Translations under genes and position numbers: made by a program
The notes under the pieces: model-generated
What the model was told of the DNA's origin: nothing
Database searches by the model: none
Seen by the model: the letters and a program-made list of their open reading frames with translations, nothing else
Part shown: piece after piece, positions 1-9,508 of the stretch
Layout: each line of letters starts with the position of its first letter
How positions within the stretch are numbered: position 1 is the stretch's first letter
Origin: Porticoccus sp964395715
GTDB lineage: Bacteria; Pseudomonadota; Gammaproteobacteria; Pseudomonadales; Porticoccaceae
Length of the DNA: 64,000 bases
Reading direction: 5' to 3'
Assembly (NCBI GenBank): GCA_964395715.1
Contig: CAYNAU010000004.1
Coordinates: 1-64,000 of the forward strand

Positions 1-55
1 GTGCTTCTTCGGCAGGTGCTTCTTCGGCAGGTGCTTCTTCGGCAGGTGCTTCTTC
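1..55 (-). repeat. 15-bp in-frame tandem repeat encoding PAEEA
   Basis: Three perfect copies of a 15-base unit (1-15, 16-30, 31-45) are followed by 10 bases of a fourth. The unit length is a multiple of three, so copy-number change would keep the frame and only lengthen the acidic PAEEA tail. The array starts at the window edge and may be longer. Confidence 0.9.
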
Positions 56-211
56 TACCTTCGGCGCAGCTTGTGTAACGAAGCCTTCGGCAATCAGTAT
101 GGCAACTTTTTCATCGCCATTGACAGTGTTTTTATCGGCGTCCACTACGGCATAGCGGCCTGAACGCTTTTGATATACGGTGTATTCTGCGGTTTTCTTC
201 AGCACTTTCAT
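1..211 (-). CDS. Small conserved hypothetical protein, C-terminus cut by the window edge
   Basis: The reading frame starts with ATG at 211, preceded by a clear AGGAG ribosome binding site, and runs off the left end of the window. The visible part begins MKVLKKTAEYTVYQKRSGRY and continues with a short globular region of about 50 residues. It then enters a Pro/Ala/Glu tail made of PAEEA repeats. I do not know a function. The compact basic N-terminus resembles short gammaproteobacterial hypothetical proteins of similar sequence. It lies 71 bases downstream of yebC on the same strand, so it may be the last gene of the aspS-yebC transcript. The true length cannot be seen. Confidence 0.75.
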   Translation of the reverse strand, partial: MKVLKKTAEYTVYQKRSGRYAVVDADKNTVNGDEKVAILIAEGFVTQAAPKVEEAPAEEAPAEEAPAEEA

Positions 212-282
212 CGTTTTTCTCCTCTGATTACTCGCTCTGTTAAATAAGGTGGCGATTGAAACCACCTACAATTACCGGCCGT

Positions 283-1029
283 TCAGCCGAGTTCTGCCAT
301 CACCTCATCGGGAATATCCGCATTGGTATAGACATTCTGCACATCGTCAAGGTCTTCCAGGTGATCCACCAGCGCCAGCAGTTTTTCTGCAGCTTCTTTA
401 TCCAGCGCAACGGTGGTTGTCGCCAGCATGGTGACCTCGGCCTGCTCCGGTTCCAGACCGGCGGCCGTCAATGATTCTTTGACGGTGGAAAAATCTTCCC
501 AGGCGGTCAGCACATCCACTGAACCGTCTTCGTTGGAAACCACATCTTCAGCACCGGCTTCCAGTGCAGCCTCCATAATCTGGTCTTCATCGGCCCCCGG
601 GGGATAGCTGATCTGGCCCGTGCGATTAAACAAGTAGGCTACCGAACCATCGGTACCCAGGTTGCCACCGCGTTTTGAAAACGCGTGACGCACATCAGAC
701 ACGGTGCGGTTGCGATTGTCCGTCATGCATTCGACCAACACAGCAATACCACCCACACCATAACCTTCGTAGGTCACTTCTTCATAATTATCGGCGTCGT
801 CAGCGCCGGCACCTCTGGCGATAGCCTTATCGATGGTGTCGCGCTTCATATTGTTGCCAAGCGCCTTATCGATGGCCGCCCGCAGGCGCGGATTATCTTC
901 CGGATTGCCGCCACCACTCTTGGCAGCCACCACCAGTTCGCGGATCAGCTTGGTGAAAATCTTGCCACGCTTGGCATCCTGGGCTGCCTTGCGGTGTTTT
1001 ATGTTGGCCCATTTACTGTGACCGGCCAT
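283..1029 (-). CDS. yebC: YebC/PmpR family protein
   Basis: This 248-residue protein has the usual family length and the family-typical N-terminus MAGHSKWANIKHRKAAQDAK. Members are cytoplasmic and are described as DNA-binding transcriptional regulators. Some YebC/TACO1 homologues instead help ribosomes pass difficult motifs such as polyproline. The sequence alone cannot separate these roles. It lies 83 bases downstream of aspS on the same strand, a very common arrangement. The ruvC gene that usually follows in gammaproteobacteria is not next here; a small repeat-containing gene takes that place. Confidence 0.97.
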   Translation of the reverse strand: MAGHSKWANIKHRKAAQDAKRGKIFTKLIRELVVAAKSGGGNPEDNPRLRAAIDKALGNNMKRDTIDKAIARGAGADDADNYEEVTYEGYGVGGIAVLVECMTDNRNRTVSDVRHAFSKRGGNLGTDGSVAYLFNRTGQISYPPGADEDQIMEAALEAGAEDVVSNEDGSVDVLTAWEDFSTVKESLTAAGLEPEQAEVTMLATTTVALDKEAAEKLLALVDHLEDLDDVQNVYTNADIPDEVMAELG

Positions 1030-1112
1030 AAAAATACCTCCACTTCATACTGCATCGGGTGTCCTGTCACCCGTTGTCATTATTTTTTAGGGTCAGGGTC
1101 GGTGTGCCCTAT

Positions 1113-2891
1113 TTAACCCTCATCCTGCGGTTTTTTCTCGCGCAGTCGAATATTCAGTTCACGCAACTGCTTGCTATCGACATTGCCGGGGGCATCGGTC
1201 AGCAGACAGGCCGCGGTCTGGGTTTTCGGGAAAGCGATCACGTCACGAATCGACTGACTGCCGGTCATCAACATGATCAGGCGATCCAGGCCGAAGGCCA
1301 GACCTCCGTGGGGCGGACAACCAAATCGCAAGGCATCGATCAGGAAGCCGAATTTCTCATCCGCTTCCTCTTCGCTGATTCCCAGCACCTCGAACACGGC
1401 ACGCTGCATGTCAGGATTGTGAATACGAATGGAACCGCCACCCAGTTCGGTGCCGTTCAACACCATATCGTAGGCAATCGACAGCGCTTCTTCGGGATTG
1501 GTTCTCAACTCGTCCGGCGTACAGGCGGGACGGGTAAATGGGTGGTGCAGGGAGGTCCACCCCCCTTCGCCATCCTCTTCAAACATGGGGAAATCCACCA
1601 CCCACAGCGGCGCCCAGTCGCAGGTGTAGAGGTTAAGGTCTGCACCCAGCTTGCACCGCAATGCACCCAGGGCCTCACTTACCACCCGGCGGTTGTCGGC
1701 ACCAAAGAAGATCAGGTCACCATTTTCTGCGCCAGTGCGCTCCAGGATTGCCGCACGCACTTCATTGGGCAGAAATTTCACAATCGGTGATTGCAGGCCT
1801 TCTTCAAGATCGTCTTTGTCATTGACCTTGATGTAAGCGAGGCCACGGGCTCCGTAGATGCTCACGTACTTGGTGTAATCATCAATCTGCTTGCGGCTGA
1901 TCTCGCTACCACCCGGCACTCTCAGCGCCGTCACGCGGCCTTTGGGATCATTGGCGGGACCGGAGAATACCTTGAACTCCACCGCGGCCATCAGATCCTT
2001 GATTTCCACCAGCTCCAGCGGAATACGCAGGTCAGGTTTGTCACTGCCGTAACGCAGCATCGCTTCACTGTGGGACATACGGGGAAATAGACCCAGATCC
2101 ACATCCAGCACCTGTTTAAACAGGGTATGGACCATCTCTTCATTGATGGCCATGATCTCTTCTTCTGTAGTGAAGGAGAGTTCCACGTCCACCTGGGTAA
2201 ATTCCGGCTGGCGATCGGCACGCAAATCTTCATCGCGAAAACATTTGGCAATCTGGTAGTAGCGGTCAATCCCGGAAACCATCAACAGCTGCTTGAACAA
2301 CTGCGGGGATTGCGGCAGCGCAAAAAACTTGCCGTCATGGGTGCGGCTAGGCACCAGATAATCACGAGCACCCTCGGGTGTGGCACGGGTCAGGATCGGG
2401 GTTTCAATATCCAGGAAACCGCGCTCGTCGAGGAAATTGCGAATCACGTTGGTGACCCGTGAACGGAAACGCATATTGTTGAGCATTTCCGGACGACGCA
2501 GATCGAGATAGCGATAGCGCAGGCGAACGTCTTCACCAACCCTGTTGTGCTCATCGAGGGGAAACGGTGGTGTGTCAGAACTGTTGAGAATCTCCAACTC
2601 CAGCCCGTAAACTTCTATCTGGCCTGTAGCCATTTCCGGGTTGACTGTTTCGGGCGTCCGCGCGCGCACCTTGCCACGCACCTTCAAGACATATTCACTG
2701 CGTACCCGGTCTGCCAAGGCAAAATAGTCACCACAGTCAGGATCAAACACCACCTGCACAATGCCTTCGCGATCGCGCATGTCGACAAATATCACACCCC
2801 CGTGATCCCGTCGGCGGTCAACCCAACCACAGAGTGTCACTTCCTGATCGATGTGCTCTGAACCAAGCACACCGCAATAACTTGTACGCAT
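1113..2891 (-). CDS. aspS: Aspartate-tRNA ligase
   Basis: This class II aminoacyl-tRNA synthetase (592 residues, the normal bacterial length) charges tRNA-Asp. It has an N-terminal OB-fold anticodon-binding domain starting MRTSYCGVLGSEHIDQEVTL. The class II catalytic core contains the motif 2 region FRDEDLRADRQPEFTQ. A GAD insertion domain is followed by the C-terminal motif 3 GLAFGLDRL. It starts with ATG at 2891. It lies between an fmdB-type zinc ribbon gene upstream and yebC downstream, all on the minus strand, which is the conserved order in related bacteria. Confidence 0.98.
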   Translation of the reverse strand: MRTSYCGVLGSEHIDQEVTLCGWVDRRRDHGGVIFVDMRDREGIVQVVFDPDCGDYFALADRVRSEYVLKVRGKVRARTPETVNPEMATGQIEVYGLELEILNSSDTPPFPLDEHNRVGEDVRLRYRYLDLRRPEMLNNMRFRSRVTNVIRNFLDERGFLDIETPILTRATPEGARDYLVPSRTHDGKFFALPQSPQLFKQLLMVSGIDRYYQIAKCFRDEDLRADRQPEFTQVDVELSFTTEEEIMAINEEMVHTLFKQVLDVDLGLFPRMSHSEAMLRYGSDKPDLRIPLELVEIKDLMAAVEFKVFSGPANDPKGRVTALRVPGGSEISRKQIDDYTKYVSIYGARGLAYIKVNDKDDLEEGLQSPIVKFLPNEVRAAILERTGAENGDLIFFGADNRRVVSEALGALRCKLGADLNLYTCDWAPLWVVDFPMFEEDGEGGWTSLHHPFTRPACTPDELRTNPEEALSIAYDMVLNGTELGGGSIRIHNPDMQRAVFEVLGISEEEADEKFGFLIDALRFGCPPHGGLAFGLDRLIMLMTGSQSIRDVIAFPKTQTAACLLTDAPGNVDSKQLRELNIRLREKKPQDEG

Positions 2892-2959
2892 TCTCTTATC
2901 CCGTATTCAACAATGAGGCCGGGGGTGGACACCCGGCATGACCGCCATTGACGTCAAAA

Positions 2960-3229
2960 TTAATTCGCGGGGCAGGTACCCGAACTTTTGGCTGGCTTCT
3001 CTGCCTTGCCTTCACCGGATTTTTCCCCGGCGATGTTTTTTCGGTTGCCCTTTTTAAAGTCGGTTTCATACCAGCCACTGCCGCTGAGCCGGAAGCCGGC
3101 CGCAGAAAGCTGTTTTTTCAGGGCCTGCTCATGACAGGCCGGGCATTCCGTTAAGGGACTGTCACTGATCTTCTGCAGAACTTCCAGTTCATGACCACAG
3201 GAGTGACACAAATAACCGTAAATCGGCAT
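2960..3229 (-). CDS. FmdB family zinc ribbon protein
   Basis: This 89-residue protein starts MPIYGYLCHSCGHELEVLQK. Two CxxC pairs (CHSC near residue 8 and CPAC near residue 34) form the zinc ribbon of the FmdB/CxxC-CxxC-SSSS family. The tail is rich in Lys, Gly and Ser. The molecular role of the family is unclear; regulatory roles have been proposed. It sits directly upstream of aspS on the same strand with a short gap, so it is probably the first gene of the aspS-yebC transcription unit. Confidence 0.92.
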   Translation of the reverse strand: MPIYGYLCHSCGHELEVLQKISDSPLTECPACHEQALKKQLSAAGFRLSGSGWYETDFKKGNRKNIAGEKSGEGKAEKPAKSSGTCPAN

Positions 3230-3375
3230 AACAAATACCTACCAATCTAAAACAGGCAAAACGCCCCTGATAAAAGCGGCGCATTATACCCCAGTAAAAC
3301 CGGGGCTAGAAGATTGAATCCGATCAGAATTGGGGTGTCCGACTATTTAAGAAAACCGGTTGCCAGTACTATGTA

Positions 3376-3804
3376 CTAGTCGTCGACGGCAACAAATCCT
3401 TCGCCTTCCAGCACATTGGAAATAGACTCAAGTCGCTGACGCCACTGAGCATCGGAATAGGTTGCCGGCAACTGTGCACCCCAGATGGGGTTTGGCCAGG
3501 CTCCGTCGGTTTTGTAACGCACCACATGGTGCATGTGCAGTTGCGGAACCATATTGCCCAGAGTGGCAATGTTGATCTTATCCGGGGAAAACACATCTAC
3601 CAGCGCCTCTGCCAACTGGCAGGACTCACGCATCAACTGCTGTCGATCCTCCTCCGAGAGGTGGTAGATTTCCGTTACCGCCTCAAGGCGCGGCACCAGA
3701 ATAAACCACGGATAGTTGGCATCGCGGTGCATCAACAGACGACACAGTGGAAAGTCTCCCACAACCACGGTGTCTGAAACCAAACGGGGATCAAGTTCAA
3801 ACAT
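3376..3804 (-). CDS. HIT domain protein (histidine triad family)
   Basis: I chose the ATG at 3804, giving 142 residues and the start MFELDPRLVSDTVVVGDFPL. An upstream in-frame extension overlaps the divergent proS gene and looks non-coding. HIT proteins are nucleotide hydrolases or transferases acting on dinucleotide or nucleotide-conjugate substrates. The catalytic segment is QLHMHHVVR (residues 89-97), with His 90, 92 and 93. The classical HxHxH pattern is therefore altered: a valine stands at the third position. Similar HxHH forms occur in gammaproteobacterial relatives as I recall them. The substrate is unknown. The gene is divergent from proS. Confidence 0.9.
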   Translation of the reverse strand: MFELDPRLVSDTVVVGDFPLCRLLMHRDANYPWFILVPRLEAVTEIYHLSEEDRQQLMRESCQLAEALVDVFSPDKINIATLGNMVPQLHMHHVVRYKTDGAWPNPIWGAQLPATYSDAQWRQRLESISNVLEGEGFVAVDD

Positions 3805-3889
3805 TTGACATCCTCTAATCCTGTACCCGAAGCGGGCTGCACCGTAAAATAGCGCCTTTTCCTGCAACCTCCAAGATAAAGAATAGAAC

Positions 3890-5605
3890 ATGAGAGCCAG
3901 CCAGTATCTTATTGCCACACAGAAAGAAACGCCCTCCGACGCCGAGGTCATCAGCCACCAGTTGATGATTCGCGCCGGCATGATCCGGAAACTGGCGGCG
4001 GGCCTCTACAACTGGCTGCCCCTGGGCTTAAAAGTCCTGCGCAAGGTAGAAGCCATTGTCCGGGAGGAAATGAACCGTGCCGGCGCTCAGGAGGTGCTGA
4101 TGCCGGTCACCCAGCCAGCGGAACTGTGGCAGGAATCCGGGCGCTGGGAGCAATACGGTCCGGAGCTGCTGAGAATGCAGGACCGTCACAGCCGCCCTTT
4201 TTGCCTGGGCCCCACCCATGAGGAAGTGATCACCGACTTGGTGCGCAACCAGATACGCAGTTACAAGCAGTTGCCGGCCAACTTTTACCAGATTCAAACG
4301 AAATTTCGGGATGAAATCCGACCCCGCTTCGGCATTATGCGCGCCCGGGAATTCCTCATGAAAGACGCCTACTCTTTCCACACTGACCAGGCCAGCCTGC
4401 AGGAAACGTACAATGTCATGCACAAGGCCTACAGCGCGATCTTTACCCGCCTGGGTCTGGACTTCCGCCCCGTGCTCGCCGATACCGGCAGCATCGGTGG
4501 CAGTCATTCCCACGAGTTCCACGTACTGGCCGCTTCAGGAGAAGATGACATCGCCTTCTCCACCGAGAGCGACTACGCTGCCAACGTGGAAATGGCTGAA
4601 GCCATCGCCCCCGAGGGCAGCCGTCCCTCTCCGTCTGAAACCATGCAGGAAGTGGCCACACCAGGCCAGCACAGCATTGAACAAGTCAGTGCATTCCTCA
4701 ATGTACCCGCTGCCAGCGTGGTTAAAACCCTGATTGTGCAGGGCGATGATGAAGACGCACCTCTGGTTGCCCTGGTGGTGCGCGGCGATCACGAACTCAA
4801 CGACATCAAAGCGGAGAAGTTACACGGTATTGCAGTGCCGCTGACCTTTGCCAGCGAAGAACAGATTCGCGCAAACCTGGGTTGCTCCGTCGGCTCCATA
4901 GGTCCTGTGAGCCTGAAAATTCCGGTGGTTGTCGATCACAGTGCCGCCCACCTGGCTGACTTTGTCTGTGGTGCCAACCGGGACGGTATGCACCTGACAG
5001 GAGTCAATTGGGAGCGTGACTGCCCGATTGATGATGTCGCTGACATTCGCAACGTGGTACCCGGAGACCCCAGCCCTGATGGCAAGGGTGTGCTGGAAAT
5101 CAAGCGTGGTATCGAGGTGGGTCATATCTTTCAGTTGGGCACCAAGTACAGCGAAGCGATGAACGCCAAGGTGCTTAACGAGGAGGGCCTGGAGCAGGTC
5201 ATGATCATGGGCTGTTACGGCATCGGTGTGAGCCGGGTTGTCGCCTCGGCTATTGAACAGAATCACGATGAAAACGGCATCATCTGGCCGGACGCTCTGG
5301 CTCCTTTCCAGGTGGCACTGATCCCCATCAACATCCAGAAATCTGAACAGGTTCGCGAAACCTGTGAAAAACTGTATACCCAACTGCAGGAATGCGGTCT
5401 GGATGTGCTATTTATGGATGAAGAAAAAGCCCGTTTGGGGGCCATGCTGGCGGATGTTGAACTGGTGGGCATACCCCACCGGGTGGTGATTGGCGATCGC
5501 GGCCTCGAAAATGGTGAAGTCGAGTACCGCCACCGTCGTGAAACCGAAAACCGCACGATTCGCCTGGACGATATTATCGACTTCCTGACAAAGACCATCG
5601 AATGA
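3890..5605 (+). CDS. proS: Proline-tRNA ligase
   Basis: This 571-residue class II synthetase is of the bacterial type. It has an N-terminal catalytic core starting MRASQYLIATQKETPSDAEV. The YbaK-like editing insertion lies roughly at residues 225-390, within the catalytic region, and removes mischarged Ala-tRNA(Pro). The motif 3 region MGCYGIGVSRVVAS is followed by the C-terminal anticodon-binding domain. It starts with ATG at 3890. Its stop codon overlaps the start of a downstream lytic transglycosylase gene (ATGA), so the two are probably translationally coupled. Confidence 0.98.
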   Translation: MRASQYLIATQKETPSDAEVISHQLMIRAGMIRKLAAGLYNWLPLGLKVLRKVEAIVREEMNRAGAQEVLMPVTQPAELWQESGRWEQYGPELLRMQDRHSRPFCLGPTHEEVITDLVRNQIRSYKQLPANFYQIQTKFRDEIRPRFGIMRAREFLMKDAYSFHTDQASLQETYNVMHKAYSAIFTRLGLDFRPVLADTGSIGGSHSHEFHVLAASGEDDIAFSTESDYAANVEMAEAIAPEGSRPSPSETMQEVATPGQHSIEQVSAFLNVPAASVVKTLIVQGDDEDAPLVALVVRGDHELNDIKAEKLHGIAVPLTFASEEQIRANLGCSVGSIGPVSLKIPVVVDHSAAHLADFVCGANRDGMHLTGVNWERDCPIDDVADIRNVVPGDPSPDGKGVLEIKRGIEVGHIFQLGTKYSEAMNAKVLNEEGLEQVMIMGCYGIGVSRVVASAIEQNHDENGIIWPDALAPFQVALIPINIQKSEQVRETCEKLYTQLQECGLDVLFMDEEKARLGAMLADVELVGIPHRVVIGDRGLENGEVEYRHRRETENRTIRLDDIIDFLTKTIE

Positions 5606-6174
5606 GAAAAAAGCTAAGCAAAGGGTTGATTATCGGGTGGCTGACAGCCATCTTGCTGACCCCTTGTGCCGCAATGGCCGAACAGGAAGTCGACCAGCAA
5701 CTGGTTGCCTTGCTGAAGGCAACCATCGCTGAAGCTGGCAGCTTTGAAGACCGCTTTGATGCCGAGGTCTGGCTGATGGCGAAATCAAGCCAGCTGGAAA
5801 AATATATTCCCGACAGCCGCGAGCGGCTGGAACTGCTGCGCAAGATTCACCTGGCAGCAACCCGAGCCGGGCTTTCACCGGAAATTGTACTTGCCGTCAT
5901 TCAAATAGAAAGCCGTTTTGATCCCTACGCCGTATCGCGTGCCGGAGCACAGGGCCTGATGCAGGTGATGCCGTTCTGGAAGCGGGAGATCGGCCGTGAG
6001 GAAGACAACCTCATCCACGTAGATACCAACCTGCGCTACGGCTGCACGATCCTGAAGTACTATCTGGATATGGAAGATGGCGATCTCACCCCGGCACTCG
6101 CCCGCTACAATGGCAGCTACGGGAAAACCTGGTATTCAGAACTGGTACTGGTGGCCTGGGATAACTGGCGCTAG
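5602..6174 (+). CDS. Exported lytic transglycosylase (SLT domain)
   Basis: This 190-residue protein has a Lys-rich N-terminus and a hydrophobic stretch ending PCAAMA at residue 26, a probable signal peptide. The SLT-type fold is shown by the segment IQIESRF with catalytic Glu 103, then GLMQVMP (118-124) and ALARYNGS (165-172). It should cleave the MurNAc-GlcNAc bond of peptidoglycan in the periplasm, leaving anhydro-muropeptides. It is shorter than the MltC or Slt70 enzymes and has no recognisable extra domain. It overlaps proS by four bases (ATGA), so it is co-transcribed with it. Confidence 0.93.
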   Translation: MRKKLSKGLIIGWLTAILLTPCAAMAEQEVDQQLVALLKATIAEAGSFEDRFDAEVWLMAKSSQLEKYIPDSRERLELLRKIHLAATRAGLSPEIVLAVIQIESRFDPYAVSRAGAQGLMQVMPFWKREIGREEDNLIHVDTNLRYGCTILKYYLDMEDGDLTPALARYNGSYGKTWYSELVLVAWDNWR

Positions 6175-6282
6175 GCCAGAAGACAACCTCACCTTTCCCC
6201 GCATTGCTTTCTCAGCACGCCAGAAGAAAGGTGAAGGCCATGTAGACCAATAGGTCGGGCGTTATTTCACGCAATAGAAAAC

Positions 6283-6312
6283 AAAAAATGCCAGCATCAG
6301 CTGGCATTTTTT
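6283..6312. terminator. Bidirectional rho-independent terminator
   Basis: A 13-base perfect inverted repeat (AAAAAATGCCAGC, loop ATCA at 6296-6299, GCTGGCATTTTTT) lies between the convergent proS-transglycosylase unit and the cold-shock gene. The A-tract on one side and the T-tract on the other let it work on both strands. Confidence 0.9.
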
Positions 6313-6336
6313 GGGTGTAACACGACTGTTAAAGCC

Positions 6337-6549
6337 TTACGCAATAACGGTTACGTTCTGAGCCTGTGGGCCTTTCTGGCCTTGGGTTACTTCAAAAGAA
6401 ACCTGTTGGCCTTCAAACAGTGTGCGACGGCCAGTACCGTTGATAGCACTGAAATGCACGAATACATCCTTTCCACCTTCCTGGGCCAGGAAGCCATATC
6501 CTTTTTCTTCATTGAACCACTTAACGGTACCGGTAACTAAATCTGACAT
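6337..6549 (-). CDS. Cold-shock domain protein (CspA family)
   Basis: This 70-residue single cold-shock domain protein starts MSDLVTGTVKWFNEEKGYGF at ATG 6549, preceded by GAGGA. A longer in-frame start upstream is unlikely, because the domain begins right at this Met. RNP1 (KGYGFL) and RNP2 (VFVHFS) RNA-binding motifs are present. The family melts secondary structure in single-stranded RNA or DNA. The upstream leader contains a short CCAA/TTGG hairpin near 6570-6590. Without expression data I cannot say whether it is cold-induced. Confidence 0.96.
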   Translation of the reverse strand: MSDLVTGTVKWFNEEKGYGFLAQEGGKDVFVHFSAINGTGRRTLFEGQQVSFEVTQGQKGPQAQNVTVIA

Positions 6550-6721
6550 ATGATCCTCGTAAACACTTGATTGCCAACTTGTTGGATTGGCAGTAATAAA
6601 TACGGACGCATCAGACGCCCGCAATGGCCACTTTAACAGCGGCTGTCCGAAACAAGCAAGTAAAAAATTTAGCTGCCAAAATCAAGCAACTGCAGCCCGG
6701 GCAGCCCTAAAGTCGCCTTTC

Positions 6722-7642
6722 TCAGGGCAATTCGTCGAATTCCGCACCCTCTCTTTCCGGAGGCAGCAGATCCTCACGTTTCATGCCCAGTAGTAACAAC
6801 ATATTGGCTGCCACATAAATAGATGAGTAGGTACCAATGACAACGCCCACAATCAGGGCAATGGAAAAGTTGTGGATCAGCTCTCCGCCAAAGACAAACA
6901 GCGCCACCAGCACGAAGATAGTGGTCAACGAGGTAATCAAGGTACGCCCCAGGGTCTGGGTGAGAGATTCGTTGATAACACTGATGAGATCCTCTTCCCT
7001 TAACAGGCGGATGTTCTCCCGAATTCTGTCGGCAACCACAATGGTGTCATTCAGGGAATAACCAATCACTGCCAGCACCGCTGCAAGCACGGTCAGATCC
7101 ACTTCCAGGCCGGTGATAGAGAACAAGCCCAGGGTGATAATCACATCGTGTACCAACGCAGCCACTGCACCCAGCGCGAACTTGTACTGGAAGCGAATCG
7201 CCACATACAGCATGACCACAGCCAGTGCCGCCAGCATGCCCAGACCACCATCTTCCCGCAGCTCTTCGCCGACCTGCGGGCCGACGTAGTCCACACGGCG
7301 CAACTCCAAATCACCGATATTATTCGGATCAAGCGACTTCATGACCGATTCCGCCAGGCCCTCGTCGGGTTTTCCCTGCATGCGAATTAGCACATCGCTT
7401 TCCGAACCGAAATACACAACCACCGGATTTTCAAACCCGCTTTCAGTGAGCTGCTGACGAACCAGGGTCAGGTCAGCCGCCTGGGGGTAACCGACTTCCA
7501 CCTGAGAGCCCCCGGTGAAATCCAGTCCAAGAACAAGCCCTTTGACTGACAGGGAGACTATGGCGCAGAGCAACAGGGCAATGGAAAAAGCAGCAGCCAG
7601 CTTGCGGCCACCCATAAAATTGAGAATGCGTTGGGTTGTCAT
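6722..7642 (-). CDS. secF: Protein translocase subunit SecF
   Basis: This 306-residue inner-membrane protein has the normal SecF length. It starts MTTQRILNFMGGRKLAAAFS, with a first membrane helix followed by a periplasmic domain. Five further membrane helices include the family segment VIGYSLNDTIVVADRIREN. With SecD it uses the proton motive force to pull exported proteins out of the SecYEG channel. It begins only 9 bases after the secD stop, so the two are certainly one operon. The C-terminus is short and acidic. Confidence 0.98.
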   Translation of the reverse strand: MTTQRILNFMGGRKLAAAFSIALLLCAIVSLSVKGLVLGLDFTGGSQVEVGYPQAADLTLVRQQLTESGFENPVVVYFGSESDVLIRMQGKPDEGLAESVMKSLDPNNIGDLELRRVDYVGPQVGEELREDGGLGMLAALAVVMLYVAIRFQYKFALGAVAALVHDVIITLGLFSITGLEVDLTVLAAVLAVIGYSLNDTIVVADRIRENIRLLREEDLISVINESLTQTLGRTLITSLTTIFVLVALFVFGGELIHNFSIALIVGVVIGTYSSIYVAANMLLLLGMKREDLLPPEREGAEFDELP

Positions 7643-7651
7643 GGCCAGCTC

Positions 7652-9508
7652 CTAAATCCAGACTCGTTTGATAGTGCGATCACCATAGAACAGGTTCACC
7701 AGCGCGCGGGTACCCAGAATAGCCGTAAACATGGAAGACAGAATACCGATGGACAGCGTCACCGCGAAACCCTGAACCGGACCGGAACCGATGGCATACA
7801 GAATCACTGCCACGATCAGCGTAGTCAGGTTGGCATCTAGGATCGAGACAAAGGCCCGATCATAACCGGCATTAATCGCCGACTGCGGCGGCATGCCGTT
7901 GGCCAACTCCTCCTTGACTCTCGAAAAGATCAGCACGTTGGCATCCACCGCCATACCGACGGTCAACACAATCCCGGCAATGCCCGGCAGGGTTAAGGTC
8001 GCTCCCAGAATAGACATGGCCGCCACCAGAATGATCAGGTTGAAGCCCAGTGCCAGGTTGGCAAAAAGGCCGAACACCTTGTAGTACACCAGCATAAAGC
8101 CGAGAACCACCAGCATACCGATGGTGACCGACTTGACACCCAGGGCAATATTTTCAGCACCCAGTGACGGACCGATGGTGCGCTCCTCCACAAAGTACAT
8201 GGGCGCGGCCAGTGCACCAGCTCGCAGCAACAATGCCAGTTCCGAGGCTTCACGGGGGTTATCTAAGCCGGTAATGCGGAAAGTTACGCCCAGCGCACTG
8301 CGAATAGTGGCAAGACTGATAATCTTCTTCTCGACATAACGTTCCGGAATGGCAATCTGCTCGCCATTCTCATCGGTGGTGTAGTCCATCCGGGTTTTGT
8401 ACTCGATAAATAGTACCCCGAGGCGCCGGCCGATATTCTTGCGAGAGGCACGGTGCATACGCGCACCGCCCTCACTGTCCAGGTTGATATTGACCTGGGG
8501 CATACCATTTTCATCAAACGAGGATGTCGCGTTGGAAACATGATCCCCGGTAATCACCACTGTACGCTCCAGGAAGGCATCCTTTGGCCGTGCGTTGGGA
8601 TCGCGGAATTCAAATTTTTCCCGGTTTGTGATTTTTCCCGGTTCCGCTTCCAATCGAAATTCCAGGTTGGCAGTTTTACCAATGATCCGTTTTGCTTCTG
8701 CTGTATCTTGCACACCCGGCAGCTCCACCACTACGCGATTGCGGCCCTGGCGCTGCACAATGGGTTCTGATACACCGAGCTCATTCACCCGGTTGCGCAA
8801 CGTGGTCAGGTTCTGGTTGAGGGCATAATCCTCAATTTCCCTGACGGCTGCTTCGGACATACTGGAGCGGATCACAAAGAGGCCGCCCTCCTCGCTCAGC
8901 TGTCTACCCAGATCCCGAAAGTTTTTGCGCAGGATTTCACTGCCCTGATCACGCTCTGCCTCGGTATCGAACTTGCTAACAATGGTGGCCCCATCTTCCA
9001 GCTTGACACTTTCATAGCGCAGCTTTTCTTCACGCATCGCCGCCCGTACCTCACGTACGGCAGTGTCCATGCGTTTGCCGATCGCTTCATCCGTATTCAC
9101 TTCCAACAGGAAATGAACACCACCACTGAGATCGAGACCCAGTTTCATGGGGCTGGCTCCCAGCGAGGACAGCCAGTCCGGCGTGGTGGCGGCAAGATTT
9201 AACGCAACAATGTAATCGGAACCCAACGTGCGCTGGATGACACGCTTGGCAAGCAATTGCTGCTCGCCATCCCGAAGCCGAATAAGTCCGTTTTCACCGC
9301 TCACTTCACCACCGAAGTACTCGATACCCTCCTGCTTGAGCGCCGCTTCAACCCGCTCCAACACTGGGCCATCGATCACCGTGCCACTGCTCTGGCCAGA
9401 GACCTGCACCGCCGGATCGGGGACGTAAAGATTGGGGAGCGCATAAACAACTCCCAGCGTAATCACAAAGACTATCAGCAGGTATTTCCAAATTGGGTAA
9501 CGGTTCAT
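7652..9508 (-). CDS. secD: Protein translocase subunit SecD
   Basis: This 618-residue protein has the gammaproteobacterial SecD length. It has an N-terminal membrane helix (MNRYPIWKYLLIVFVITLGV) and a large periplasmic region with the GLDLSGGVHFLLEV motif. Five C-terminal membrane helices include the conserved AVDANVLIFSR segment. It is the main subunit of the SecDF protein-export accessory complex. In most gammaproteobacteria yajC lies between tgt and secD. Here only 124 bases separate the two genes, too few for yajC. Confidence 0.98.
   Translation of the reverse strand: MNRYPIWKYLLIVFVITLGVVYALPNLYVPDPAVQVSGQSSGTVIDGPVLERVEAALKQEGIEYFGGEVSGENGLIRLRDGEQQLLAKRVIQRTLGSDYIVALNLAATTPDWLSSLGASPMKLGLDLSGGVHFLLEVNTDEAIGKRMDTAVREVRAAMREEKLRYESVKLEDGATIVSKFDTEAERDQGSEILRKNFRDLGRQLSEEGGLFVIRSSMSEAAVREIEDYALNQNLTTLRNRVNELGVSEPIVQRQGRNRVVVELPGVQDTAEAKRIIGKTANLEFRLEAEPGKITNREKFEFRDPNARPKDAFLERTVVITGDHVSNATSSFDENGMPQVNINLDSEGGARMHRASRKNIGRRLGVLFIEYKTRMDYTTDENGEQIAIPERYVEKKIISLATIRSALGVTFRITGLDNPREASELALLLRAGALAAPMYFVEERTIGPSLGAENIALGVKSVTIGMLVVLGFMLVYYKVFGLFANLALGFNLIILVAAMSILGATLTLPGIAGIVLTVGMAVDANVLIFSRVKEELANGMPPQSAINAGYDRAFVSILDANLTTLIVAVILYAIGSGPVQGFAVTLSIGILSSMFTAILGTRALVNLFYGDRTIKRVWI

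Noticed and set aside
1..55. Short regular repeat as a CRISPR array
   Set aside because: The units are 15 bases with no spacers and are in frame in a coding sequence.
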